NCBI GenBank assembly: GCA_021818045.1 | Contig: JAKAFF010000031.1 | Location: 1-10,313 of the forward strand | From: a bacterium | GTDB taxonomy: Bacteria > Chlamydiota > Chlamydiia > Chlamydiales > SM23-39 | Direction of reading: 5' to 3' | Length of the DNA stretch: 10,313 nucleotides | Shown: positions 1-8,060 of the stretch, one piece after another | Layout of the letters: every line of letters starts with the position of its first letter | Position numbering within the stretch: the stretch's first letter is position 1 | Notes under the pieces: model-generated | Database searches by the model: none | The model's input: the letters and a program-made list of their open reading frames with translations, nothing else | Told to the model about the DNA's origin: nothing | Made by a program: the position numbers and the translations under genes

Positions 1-1877
1 GTTCTGGCAAAACATTTACGATGGCGAACATCATTCAACAAACGGCTAAGCCGGCGTTGATTTTAGCCCACAATAAAACCTTGGCAGCACAGCTGTATCA
101 GGAATTTAAAGGGTTTTTTCCAAATAATGCCGTCGAATATTTCGTCTCCTATTACGACTACTATCAGCCAGAAGCATACATCGCACGGACCGATACATAT
201 ATCGAAAAAGACCTTGCAATCAACGACCGCATCGAAAAAATGCGCTTGAGCGCCACGCGCTCTTTGATAGAGCGGCCCGATGTGATTATTGTTTCGTCCG
301 TCTCCTGCATTTATGGCCTCGGTACGCCCGAGTACTACAGCCAGATGCTTTTGAACTTATCCGTGGGCCAGCAGGTAAGGCGCGATGATGTATTGCTTCA
401 TTTAGTGGAGCTGCACTATGAGCGCAGCGATTACGATCTGGCCAGAGCCACATTTCGAGCGCGGGGGGATTTGTTAGAGATTGTCCCCGCTTATGAAGAT
501 GATTTAGCGTATAGGATCGAATTTTTTGGAGATGAGATCGAGCGGATTTGTGAAATAGATCCGCTCACGGGCAAAGTCAGACAAAAACTTGAAAAGATTA
601 CAATCTTTCCGGGCTCTCACTATGTAACCCCAGAAAATATCCGCCTTCAGGCAATTGAAACCATCCGCAAAGAACTCGGCGAGCGCGTATCTCATTTTCA
701 ACAAGAAAATCGCCTCATTGAAGCTCAGCGCATTAAAGAGCGAACCCAATACGATCTAGAGATGATCCGAGAGATCGGTTTTTGTAAAGGCATAGAAAAC
801 TATTCTCGTCACTTTAGCATGCGAGATGCAGGTGCGCCACCGCCTTGTCTTTTGGATTATTTTCCTGAAGAATATTTGCTGTTTATCGACGAATCGCATC
901 AGACACTGCCGCAGCTGCACGCCATGTATAATGGAGATCGTTCCCGTAAGCAAACGCTTGTGGAATTTGGCTTTAGACTCCCTTCTGCCTTTGATAATAG
1001 GCCCTTGAAGTTTGAAGAGACCCAGGCAAAATTTCAGCAAGTTATCTATGTTTCAGCAACGCCGGGCCCTTGGGAAATTGAACAGGCTGAGGGGGATGTC
1101 GTAGAACAAATTTTACGACCCACTGGTCTGTTGGATCCTGAAATTGAACTTAAACCCGCAACGGGACAGGTCGATGATTGTCTAGAGCAAATCCGACAAG
1201 AGACAGAAAAAAAAGGGCGTGTGTTGGTCACCACGCTTACGAAAAAGTTGTCCGAAGACTTGTCCAAGTATTTGAACGAAATAGGGGTGAAGGCAAAGTA
1301 TTTGCACTCCGATATCGATACTTTAGAGAGAATGCAAATCCTCAAGGCTCTTCGTTTAGGTGAATTCGATGTATTGGTGGGCATTAACCTATTGCGAGAA
1401 GGGTTGGACTTGCCAGAGGTGTCGCTTGTAGTCATTCTAGATGCAGATAAAGAGGGCTTTTTGCGATCGGAAACAGCACTTATACAAACGTGTGGAAGAG
1501 CCGCGCGCAATGTGCGTGGACGAGTCATTTTGTATGCAGACAAACTGACTAAATCTATCCAAAATACAATGGAGATTACAAAAAAGCGGCGCGCCTTTCA
1601 AACGCAATACAACCAAGACAATGGAATTGTGCCGAAAAGTGCCAAACGAGGAGATATCGCATCGTTGGATGAGACGTTTGGGTTTGTGGAAAAGCCCGCT
1701 GTAGCGGTATCCCAAGTAGTGGCAGAAGAGGTGATTGACTTGGAATCAAAAATCAAAGAGGCCGAAGGGCAAATGCGCCAAGCTGCAAAAGAGCTGCGAT
1801 TTGAAGATGCAGCGCGTGCACGGGACCTCATGCGCTATTACCAAAATCTCGAAATGCTAAAAGAGGGCGATGCATAA
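1..1877 (+). CDS. uvrB: UvrABC system protein B, excision-repair helicase subunit (5' end missing)
   Basis: UvrB receives damaged DNA from UvrA, verifies the lesion with its helicase-like motor and recruits UvrC for incision in nucleotide excision repair. The reading frame is open from the window edge: codons before the first ATG (21) read SGKTFT, the end of the UvrB Walker A motif, so the ATG at 21 is internal and roughly 40-45 N-terminal residues lie outside the window. Counting from that ATG, the damage-binding beta-hairpin region (YYDYYQPEAY) is at residues 44-53, the DESH Walker B box at 290-293, SATPG and the helicase motifs with HSDIDT and GINLLREGLD follow, then motif VI QTCGRAARN. 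A C-terminal UVR motif, the UvrC contact, occupies about 575-612. The length visible (624 codons) fits a full protein of about 665. The Cys in motif VI replaces the Ile of the E. coli protein. The stop overlaps the start of the exporter gene by 8 bases, implying co-transcription. Identification is secure. Confidence 0.98.
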   Translation, partial: SGKTFTMANIIQQTAKPALILAHNKTLAAQLYQEFKGFFPNNAVEYFVSYYDYYQPEAYIARTDTYIEKDLAINDRIEKMRLSATRSLIERPDVIIVSSVSCIYGLGTPEYYSQMLLNLSVGQQVRRDDVLLHLVELHYERSDYDLARATFRARGDLLEIVPAYEDDLAYRIEFFGDEIERICEIDPLTGKVRQKLEKITIFPGSHYVTPENIRLQAIETIRKELGERVSHFQQENRLIEAQRIKERTQYDLEMIREIGFCKGIENYSRHFSMRDAGAPPPCLLDYFPEEYLLFIDESHQTLPQLHAMYNGDRSRKQTLVEFGFRLPSAFDNRPLKFEETQAKFQQVIYVSATPGPWEIEQAEGDVVEQILRPTGLLDPEIELKPATGQVDDCLEQIRQETEKKGRVLVTTLTKKLSEDLSKYLNEIGVKAKYLHSDIDTLERMQILKALRLGEFDVLVGINLLREGLDLPEVSLVVILDADKEGFLRSETALIQTCGRAARNVRGRVILYADKLTKSIQNTMEITKKRRAFQTQYNQDNGIVPKSAKRGDIASLDETFGFVEKPAVAVSQVVAEEVIDLESKIKEAEGQMRQAAKELRFEDAARARDLMRYYQNLEMLKEGDA

Positions 1878-3690
1878 AAGAACGTACCCCTTTTTTAAAT
1901 CGGTGGCGCTGGGTGAAAAAGGGAAGAATCTATTCTATTTCCTGATTACGTTAATCCCTAATGCAATCGCTGCACTCTTTGAAGGGGTGTCATTTGGGCT
2001 GATTTTATTGGCCTTAAAGGCTCTCAATGGATCGTTGGATGGCGATGGCATCCCTTACTGGGCGATCTCTTGGGTGCCTCAATTGCCATCTGAGCAAATG
2101 TTTGTGCTATTCATCATTTTGGGAGTCTTCGCTCAAGTCATGCGCAGCATTTTAAGTTATGTGGGCAGAATCAGCATGTTAATGCTCGGTATTCAGATAC
2201 AAAATAGCGCACAAATTCAAGTGTACACGCAGATTTTAAGATTCAGCTTTCCCTTCGTAAACCGATATAAGACCGGCGATTTACTGGAGTATGCCCGGAT
2301 CCCGTCTACTCTAGTGACCGCATTTATGGATCCGATCAATCAGACCATTATCTCCGGCTTTACGATTCTGGCATCTGCTGCGATGATGTTATTCATTTCT
2401 CCCCTTCTAGCATTGCTGGCTGTCGCTACATTTAGCCTATTTGCCCTATCTCAAAAATTTATCATTTCTAAAATTGCGCGCATGTCTACATCGCTTGCCT
2501 CTTTCATGGCAGATTTCAGTAAACACACTGTGCAAAGCCTACACGCTATTCGCCCAATTCACATTTTTTGTCGTCAAACAACGGTGATTCAGCATATTTC
2601 TGAAAACTTAAATAAAATCGCCCGCATGACAAAAAAACTAAACTTTTGGAGTCAATCCATTCAGCCTATCAATGAAACCGTCGGAATTTGTCTAGTAGGG
2701 CTGTTTTTATTTTTAGGCCAGTGGGTAATGCCTGGTAAACAGGTATTACCCATGTTGTTGACAGTTATTATGATTATTCACCGGGTCAATATGCGTGTGC
2801 AAGTTTTCTTGCATAGCTTATCGTTAATTGCCACCCACTGGGGACAGGTTTGTAGATTGGAAGAAATCTTAGAAAAAAGAGGCAAAGAATTTGCTTTTGA
2901 AGGAGAGCGCAAGATTGGCTCTTTTTCCAAGGCAATTGTGCTGAAAGATATCACCTTGCATTACCCCAATACCCTCTATCCTGCGGTGCAAAGCTTGAAT
3001 TTAGAGATCCTCTCTGGCACGACCATCGCCTTGGTGGGCGCGTCTGGAGCTGGAAAATCCTCAATATTAGATTTGTTGTTGGGATTATACCAACCAAGTC
3101 GTGGATCTATCACGGTGGATGGCGGAAAGATTCAGGATTTGAACATGGAAGCGTGGCGAGGTCAGTTTGGGGTTGTAAGCCAAGATACATTTATTTTCAA
3201 TGACTCCATAGCAGATAATATTCGCTTCGGAAAGCTTGATGCTACACAAACGGAAATTGAGCGCGCGGCGGCCCTTGCGGGAGCCCACCCTTTCATCGTC
3301 AGATTGCCCAACGGCTATCAGACCGTGGTAGGAGAGCGTGGATATTGCCTGTCTGGTGGCGAAAGGCAAAGAATCGCATTGGCTCGCGCGTTAGTAAGAG
3401 ATCCAAAAATCTTAATTTTTGATGAAGCGACAAGTAATTTGGACAGTCACTCTGAGCGGTTGATCCAAGAAGCTCTCATTAAAATTCGAGGCAAGAAAAC
3501 AGTGATTTTGGTGGCCCACCGGCTTTCTACAGTATTGCATGCAGATCGGATATTTGTTTTAGAAAAAGGGCGCTTGATTGAAGAGGGGTCTCATACTGAA
3601 CTTTTAGCTAAAAAAGGGCAGTACGCCTTTTTATGGGATATTCAAGCTAAGAAACTCGAAGATGTCGAGGCTTATGAGATGAGGACATGA
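1870..3690 (+). CDS. ABC exporter, fused membrane and ATPase domains (MsbA/PglK type)
   Basis: This 606-residue half-transporter has an N-terminal membrane domain (about 20-320) with hydrophobic segments near 22-50, 76-98, 158-196 and 268-305, followed by an ATPase domain (about 355-595). The ATPase is complete: Walker A GASGAGKS at 390-397 (Lys396), Q-loop Gln438, signature LSGGE at 494-498, Walker B ending Asp518-Glu519, D-loop SNLD, and H-loop His550. Proteins of this build dimerise in the inner membrane and flip lipid A-core (MsbA) or lipid-linked oligosaccharide (PglK). The glycosyltransferase next door favours a lipid-linked glycan substrate, but that is inferred from context; a peptide or drug exporter is not excluded by sequence alone. 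The ATG lies inside the end of uvrB; a purine-rich AGAGGG at 1862-1867 is only 2 bases upstream, so translation is probably coupled. Its stop overlaps the next start as ATGA. Confidence 0.93.
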   Translation: MHKRTYPFFKSVALGEKGKNLFYFLITLIPNAIAALFEGVSFGLILLALKALNGSLDGDGIPYWAISWVPQLPSEQMFVLFIILGVFAQVMRSILSYVGRISMLMLGIQIQNSAQIQVYTQILRFSFPFVNRYKTGDLLEYARIPSTLVTAFMDPINQTIISGFTILASAAMMLFISPLLALLAVATFSLFALSQKFIISKIARMSTSLASFMADFSKHTVQSLHAIRPIHIFCRQTTVIQHISENLNKIARMTKKLNFWSQSIQPINETVGICLVGLFLFLGQWVMPGKQVLPMLLTVIMIIHRVNMRVQVFLHSLSLIATHWGQVCRLEEILEKRGKEFAFEGERKIGSFSKAIVLKDITLHYPNTLYPAVQSLNLEILSGTTIALVGASGAGKSSILDLLLGLYQPSRGSITVDGGKIQDLNMEAWRGQFGVVSQDTFIFNDSIADNIRFGKLDATQTEIERAAALAGAHPFIVRLPNGYQTVVGERGYCLSGGERQRIALARALVRDPKILIFDEATSNLDSHSERLIQEALIKIRGKKTVILVAHRLSTVLHADRIFVLEKGRLIEEGSHTELLAKKGQYAFLWDIQAKKLEDVEAYEMRT

Positions 3691-4817
3691 AGCCTGAAAA
3701 ATCTCCTCTAAGTAAGGGATTATTCACACGCCGTTTTTTGCCAAATCTAGTGCTTCGCTGGATCAATAAGGCCTGTCCTAAGAAAATAGGCTCTGCTGCA
3801 ATTCCAGAGAATCCAAAGAAGATTTTATTGTGCAATATTGCCTCTTTTGGAGATTTGGTGATCGCAACGACGGTGCTCCCTGTGCTGAAACGGAAATTTC
3901 CTGAGTGTGAAATTGGTTTTTTGGCCAGTCGTGGCCCAGGAAAAGAGGTGTTAGCCGGCCACCCGCTGATCTCTAGAGTCCATTTTTACGACCACCCCTA
4001 TCTACATGCAAGCACATGTAAAGCAGCTTTACAACTGAATCGGGCCACTCTTGACGAAGTGCAAAGGGAGCATTATCCCCTCGCGATCGATTTATACCCC
4101 TATTTCCCGAATACCATCCCATTTTTATATCGAGCCCGCATTCCTGTACGCATTGGATATGGCACTGGAGGGTTTTCAAATTTGTTAACACATGTAGCAA
4201 AGTGGACCTTTAGCGATCAATATGTCGGGGTTGCGCAGTTGCATTTGTTAACGCACTTAAATATCGATGTATCGCAGGATTGTCCGCTTGCTGATTATAA
4301 CAAAAAAAGAGGGACGGGCAATTATGTAGTTGTGCATGTTGGTAGTTCTAACCGATTGAAAGAGTGGGAAATAGAAAAATGGGTTCTTTTGATTAAACAG
4401 TTGCAAGAGTATGGTTTTGAGATCTGGCTTACGGGGCTTGGGGATCGGCAAGGAAAAATGTGTCGCTATATCCGCTCTAAGACACAGGCGCAAGACTTGA
4501 GCAATTGTCTAAGCTGGGATCAATTTACGCAAACAGTGCAGGAGGCGCAAGGACTGATTACTGTCGATTCTGCGGCAGTACACTTGGCGGCGGCTGTATC
4601 TGTGCCAACAGTCGTTCTTTGTTCTGGGATGCATTCGTCCAAAATGTGGCTACCCCCTACTCCATATTGTCGAGGGGTGATGCGGCAAGTGGCGTGCGCG
4701 CCCTGTTTTCAAAAACGGGGATGTAAGACGATGGAGTGCATTCGAGAACTGGAAGTGGATCAAGTGCTGGCTTGTGTAAAAGCGCTAATGCCTGTGCCTT
4801 CACCTCTTCAGGGCTGA
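3687..4817 (+). CDS. Family 9 glycosyltransferase, heptosyltransferase-like (first copy)
   Basis: A 376-residue GT-B enzyme of the ADP-heptose:LPS heptosyltransferase family (GT9), expected at the cytoplasmic face of the inner membrane, adding a sugar to an LPS core or similar glycolipid. The first Rossmann strand and glycine turn (KILLCNIASFGDLV) start at residue 45. The nucleotide-sugar box is ITVDSAAVHLAAA at 291-303, with SAA where many relatives have SGP or TGL. A cysteine cluster follows: Cys337, Cys340, Cys346, Cys351, as in many GT9 proteins. About 44 residues precede the first strand, more than in WaaC/WaaF-type enzymes, and are basic (RR, KK); membrane association is possible. The start overlaps the exporter stop (ATGA), so the gene is third in the uvrB transcript. 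The last 53 codons overlap the convergent second GT9 gene on the opposite strand. The exact sugar and acceptor cannot be told from sequence. Confidence 0.92.
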   Translation: MKPEKSPLSKGLFTRRFLPNLVLRWINKACPKKIGSAAIPENPKKILLCNIASFGDLVIATTVLPVLKRKFPECEIGFLASRGPGKEVLAGHPLISRVHFYDHPYLHASTCKAALQLNRATLDEVQREHYPLAIDLYPYFPNTIPFLYRARIPVRIGYGTGGFSNLLTHVAKWTFSDQYVGVAQLHLLTHLNIDVSQDCPLADYNKKRGTGNYVVVHVGSSNRLKEWEIEKWVLLIKQLQEYGFEIWLTGLGDRQGKMCRYIRSKTQAQDLSNCLSWDQFTQTVQEAQGLITVDSAAVHLAAAVSVPTVVLCSGMHSSKMWLPPTPYCRGVMRQVACAPCFQKRGCKTMECIRELEVDQVLACVKALMPVPSPLQG

Positions 4818-5787
4818 TCGATTCCAAACAATCGTTGCGCAAGCACTTGGCATACTTTTTGCCATCATAGCATGGACAGCACGCCATCTTTCCCCCTGCC
4901 CATAAGACATGGATGTTTTCTGAAGCGCCCACTTTTTCGAAGGGATTAGTTGGGCCAAATAGGGCAAGTTTTGGACAAGAGGCAAATTTGGCAAGATGGA
5001 GGGGGCCGCTATCATGCGTGATAATCAGATTTGCGTGTTGAAAAAGTGCGATTAGATCTAACAGCTGCCATTGCCCAATCCAGTTGATGTACTGTAGGTG
5101 GGCAAAATGGGGCTCCACCCATCGATCGCTTTCAGCGCCTGTGACAATGAGATTCAGTGGGTAATGTGATAACAGCTCCATTAATTTTGCATAGTGGTGA
5201 ATAGGCCAGCGTCTGAGCGTGTCATCGGCCAAAGGATTTTTTGCGCCCCCAGGACAAAGAATGACGTTTTGTTTTTTGGGTAGAGCTTTGATAGCCGCAT
5301 CTCGCAAGGAGCTGGAAGGAATGTGTAATGTGGGAAGAGAGACAGCAAAAGGGACTTCAGTATCTCGGGATAGACGGACATATTCATGTAAATGATAGCG
5401 ACCAGGAAGGGGAATGGGCCTTTGTGTGCGACGCTTGTAATATTGGTGTTCAGTACATCTGCAAAATAAAGAGATCCATCTGTATCGAGGATCGGAGTGA
5501 GCGGTCAAGATGAGATTGAAAAATCTACCTGATAGAGTGCGCCAAATTTTTGCAAGCGCACCCATCCGCCTCCATAGACTTTTTCCAAATAATTGAGCCT
5601 CATCAATTTCTATGAGCTGATCGACAAGCTTGGTCGATTGCACGAGTGCGGAGGATGTTTTTCCAGATACCCAAGTGATGTGGGCGAAGGGATAGCGATG
5701 TCTCAAGTCATGTAGCATCGCTAAAGACATCACCACATCTCCAATTGCTCCAATTTTGACAATTAAGATTTTGTCCATGGTGTACAT
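4657..5787 (-). CDS. Family 9 glycosyltransferase, heptosyltransferase-like (second copy)
   Basis: A second GT9 enzyme, closer to the textbook pattern than its neighbour: it opens with DKILIVKIGAIGDVVMS (residues 5-21), has the mid-protein nucleotide-binding turn CPGGAKNP at 178-185, and the donor-site box ITHDSGPLHLA at 256-266. A Cys cluster follows (303, 304, 306, 315, 320). The likely role is transfer of heptose or a related sugar to an LPS core acceptor in the cytoplasm. Two starts are possible: ATG at 5787 and ATG at 5778, three codons later. The second matches the usual family N-terminus (Met then KILIVK-like); neither has a clear Shine-Dalgarno sequence. The family-like part ends near residue 340; the last 36 residues look like an add-on and are read antisense to the first GT9 gene. 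The gene stands alone on its strand, divergent from gmd, so it should have its own promoter in 5788-5880. The two GT9 proteins are too different to be a recent duplication. Confidence 0.92.
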   Translation of the reverse strand: MYTMDKILIVKIGAIGDVVMSLAMLHDLRHRYPFAHITWVSGKTSSALVQSTKLVDQLIEIDEAQLFGKSLWRRMGALAKIWRTLSGRFFNLILTAHSDPRYRWISLFCRCTEHQYYKRRTQRPIPLPGRYHLHEYVRLSRDTEVPFAVSLPTLHIPSSSLRDAAIKALPKKQNVILCPGGAKNPLADDTLRRWPIHHYAKLMELLSHYPLNLIVTGAESDRWVEPHFAHLQYINWIGQWQLLDLIALFQHANLIITHDSGPLHLAKFASCPKLALFGPTNPFEKVGASENIHVLWAGGKMACCPCYDGKKYAKCLRNDCLESISPEEVKAQALALLHKPALDPLPVLECTPSSYIPVFENRARTPLAASPLDNME

Positions 5788-5880
5788 TGTAACGCGAGAG
5801 CGATCTGAAGGGCAAGATTACTCTCTGAAAAAAGGGCGGGGTAGGGCACAATAGACGTTTTTCAAAAGGATGTTCGAGAG
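5788..5880. promoter_or_regulatory. Divergent intergenic region between the second GT9 gene and gmd
   Basis: This is the only real gap between genes inside the window, and both flanking genes read away from it. The gmd-GT4-manC group and the minus-strand GT9 gene should therefore be transcribed from here, unless transcripts enter from farther away. No convincing sigma-70 pair was found on either strand. CACAAT at 5847-5852 is a tolerable -10 for gmd but has only a poor -35 at the right distance (TCTGAA, 5824-5829). AGGGC occurs three times (5809-5813, 5833-5837, 5843-5847). The promoter role is inferred from gene orientation, not from recognised elements. Confidence 0.4.
5866..5870 (+). promoter_or_regulatory. 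Ribosome binding site of gmd
   Basis: AAGGA (within AAAAGGA, 5864-5870) ends 10 bases before the ATG at 5881 and 16 bases before the in-frame ATG at 5887. The spacing favours 5881, giving an N-terminus beginning MTMRKALITG. It is the clearest Shine-Dalgarno sequence in the window; the other starts lie in overlaps or lack one. Confidence 0.55.
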
Positions 5881-6924
5881 ATGACTATGCGCAAAGCCTT
5901 AATTACGGGAATTACAGGGCAAGACGGGTCTTATTTAGCAGAATTTCTGTTAGCGAAAGGGTATGAAGTTCATGGGTTGGTCAGACGATCTTCTCTATCT
6001 AATCTTCCTAGAATTGCCCATCTATGTAATGACGACACTCTTGCAGAGCGATTTTTTTTACACCCAGGCGACTTAAGCGATGCATCGAGTTTGAAAAAAG
6101 TCATTCAACAAGCAGATGCAGATGAGGTTTATAATTTGGCCGCTATGAGCCATGTTAAAGTATCATTTGAGATGCCCGAATATACAGCAGATGTAGATGC
6201 AGTGGGAGTGTTGCGAATCTTAGATGCCATTTTGGCTCACAATCCGAAAACGCGCTTCTACCAGGCATCGACTTCGGAGCTTTTTGGAAAAGTGAGAGAA
6301 ATCCCTCAATCAGAACTGACCCCATTTTATCCCCGCTCTCCTTATGGAGTGGCCAAGCTGTATGCTTACTGGATTGTGGTCAATTACAGGGAGGCTTACG
6401 ATCTGTTTGCCTGTAACGGAATTTTGTTCAACCATGAAAGTCCCCGGAGGGAGGACACTTTTGTGTCGAGAAAAATTACCAAAGCGGTAGCGGCGATTGC
6501 ATGTGGCAGTACCAAACCCCTTGTATTGGGGAATTTAGATGCGCAAAGGGACTGGGGATATGCTCAAGATTTTGTAGAAGGTATGTGGCTTATGTTAAGA
6601 CAAGAAAAACCTGATGACTATGTTTTAGCAACGGGCCGTACCACAACGGTGCGCGCATTTGTCGAACTGGCCTTTCAAGAGATTGGCAAGCAGATCGTTT
6701 GGCAAGGTACAGGCTTGGAAGAAGTGGGTCAAGATGCTGATACAGGACAAATCTTAGTCAGCGTTTCTCAAGAGTATTTTCGGCCGACAGAGGTTGATTT
6801 GTTGATTGGTAATCCCGCCAAAGCAAAACGGGAGCTAGGATGGGAGGCTCGCACTAGTGTGCATGATTTGGTGAGGATTATGATGGCCGAAGATCTCAAA
6901 AGCATGCAAATGGTCCAAGCGTGA
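5881..6924 (+). CDS. gmd: GDP-mannose 4,6-dehydratase
   Basis: Gmd converts GDP-D-mannose to GDP-4-keto-6-deoxy-D-mannose in the cytoplasm, the branch point towards GDP-L-fucose, GDP-D-rhamnose, GDP-perosamine and related sugars. The 347-residue protein is an extended short-chain dehydrogenase of normal length for the family. It has the NADP-binding turn GITGQDG at residues 10-16, the following arginines (LVRRSS, 33-38) typical of this enzyme, the catalytic STSELFG (130-136; Thr131 and Glu133), and the YxxxK pair Tyr155/Lys159. The family stretch NHESPRRE is at 184-191, RDWGYAQDFVEGMW at 223-236 and RPTEVD at 301-306. It is the first gene of a three-gene plus-strand group and overlaps the next gene by four bases (GTGA). 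ManC, two genes downstream, would supply its substrate. No reductase or aminotransferase for its product is present in the window. Identification is secure; the final sugar is unknown. Confidence 0.97.
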   Translation: MTMRKALITGITGQDGSYLAEFLLAKGYEVHGLVRRSSLSNLPRIAHLCNDDTLAERFFLHPGDLSDASSLKKVIQQADADEVYNLAAMSHVKVSFEMPEYTADVDAVGVLRILDAILAHNPKTRFYQASTSELFGKVREIPQSELTPFYPRSPYGVAKLYAYWIVVNYREAYDLFACNGILFNHESPRREDTFVSRKITKAVAAIACGSTKPLVLGNLDAQRDWGYAQDFVEGMWLMLRQEKPDDYVLATGRTTTVRAFVELAFQEIGKQIVWQGTGLEEVGQDADTGQILVSVSQEYFRPTEVDLLIGNPAKAKRELGWEARTSVHDLVRIMMAEDLKSMQMVQA

Positions 6925-8060
6925 AAACTGCCCTTGTATACGATTGGTTTAGCGATGATCCCGGTGGAGGAGAGAAGGTATTTGAAGCGATTTATCACTT
7001 ATTCCCCTCTCCTATCTATACTTTGCTTGATGCTAGCTCCTCTAATAAGCAATTTGAAAAAGTGCACACTTCATTCATCCAAAACCTTCCTTTTGCTCGC
7101 AAAAAATACCGCTCCTATCTCCCCTTTTTTCCTATGGCAATAGAGCAATTTGACCTGTCTGATTATGATCTCATTTTGTCTTGTTCTCACTGCGTTGTAA
7201 AAGGGGTAATGACTCATGCGGAACAGCTACATATTTGTTATTGTTTTACCCCAATGCGCTATGCTTGGGATCTTTATCACCAATATCTCGAAGAATCGCA
7301 GCTCAATCGAGGGTTAAAAGCAAACTTGGCTCGTATGTTTTTGCACTATTTAAGGATGTGGGATTTCCAAACAGCGACTCGTCCCGATGTTTTAGGGGCT
7401 ATTTCCCATTATGTCGCAAAGCGCATTCAAAAAACTTATGGTAGATCTGCAACAGTCATTTATCCTCCTGTAGACACCGATTTTTTTACACTGCAACCTC
7501 AAAAAAGCGATTACTATCTAGCAGCTTCCCGTTTCGTCCCTTATAAAAAGATGGAGCTGATCATCGAAGCATTTGCCCGCATGCCTGATAAAAAGTTGGT
7601 CGTGATTGGCGATGGACCAGAATTTAAAAGAGCTAAGGCGAAAGCTACGAAAAATATCGAATTGCTAGGCTATCAACCAGCAAATGTACTAAAAGAGCAT
7701 CTACAACAAGCCAAAGCTTTTGTATTTGCTGCGGTGGAAGATTTCGGAATTCTCCCCGTTGAGGCGCAAGCCTGTGGAACCCCTGTCATCGCCTTTGGTA
7801 AAGGAGCTGTACGAGAAACAGTACAAGAAAACGTTACAGGAGTATTTTTCTCGGAACAAACAGTTTCTGCAATCATACAGGCAGTGCACGGTTTTGAACA
7901 AAACCTGCACCAATATGTACCAACGGAGATTCGAGCGCATGCAGAAAGGTTTCAAAAGCCAAGATTTGTTCGTGAGTACAAAAATTGGGTGGAAAAACAG
8001 TGGCAGCGATTTCAGGAACTTCCCTCTTGTGCCACGATGAATTGTGATATACACACATGA
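6921..8060 (+). CDS. GT4 family glycosyltransferase, WbaZ-like (probable mannosyl- or deoxyhexosyltransferase)
   Basis: A 379-residue GT-B retaining glycosyltransferase. The N-terminus (KTALVYDWFSDDPGGGEKV, residues 2-20) has the acceptor-side glycine loop of the WbaZ/WbpZ-type group, whose characterised members transfer mannose or D-rhamnose from GDP-sugars. In the C-terminal domain, YPPVDTDFF (181-189), SRFVPYKK (203-210) and VIGDGPE (228-234) lead to the EX7E motif Glu273 to Glu281, then QACGTPVIAFGKGAVRETV (283-301). Its place between gmd and manC supports use of GDP-mannose or a sugar derived from it through Gmd; this is inference from context. The start is GTG at 6921, overlapping the gmd stop as GTGA, with no clear Shine-Dalgarno sequence, so translation is probably coupled to gmd. 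Its stop overlaps the manC start as ATGA. The enzyme class is sure; donor and acceptor are not. Confidence 0.92.
   Translation: MKTALVYDWFSDDPGGGEKVFEAIYHLFPSPIYTLLDASSSNKQFEKVHTSFIQNLPFARKKYRSYLPFFPMAIEQFDLSDYDLILSCSHCVVKGVMTHAEQLHICYCFTPMRYAWDLYHQYLEESQLNRGLKANLARMFLHYLRMWDFQTATRPDVLGAISHYVAKRIQKTYGRSATVIYPPVDTDFFTLQPQKSDYYLAASRFVPYKKMELIIEAFARMPDKKLVVIGDGPEFKRAKAKATKNIELLGYQPANVLKEHLQQAKAFVFAAVEDFGILPVEAQACGTPVIAFGKGAVRETVQENVTGVFFSEQTVSAIIQAVHGFEQNLHQYVPTEIRAHAERFQKPRFVREYKNWVEKQWQRFQELPSCATMNCDIHT

Noticed and set aside
1046..1543. A 165-codon open frame on the minus strand inside uvrB.
   Set aside because: It is wholly antisense to a strongly conserved helicase gene, has a Ser/Arg-rich composition typical of antisense frames, and resembles no family I know.
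1870..3690. Reading the ABC gene as the Wzm/Wzt O-antigen exporter.
   Set aside because: Wzm and Wzt are separate membrane and ATPase proteins; here both domains are fused in one MsbA/PglK-like chain, and no Wzt sugar-binding domain is seen.
5771..5793. TTGTCC (5771) with TGTAAC (5788) as a plus-strand promoter for gmd.
   Set aside because: The spacing of 11 bases is far too short, and the -35 part lies inside the coding start of the divergent gene.
7701..8054. A 117-codon minus-strand open frame, and an overlapping 106-codon plus-strand frame (7720-8040), within the GT4 gene.
   Set aside because: Both lie inside the conserved donor-binding domain of the GT4 gene, have no recognisable motifs and no separate start signals.
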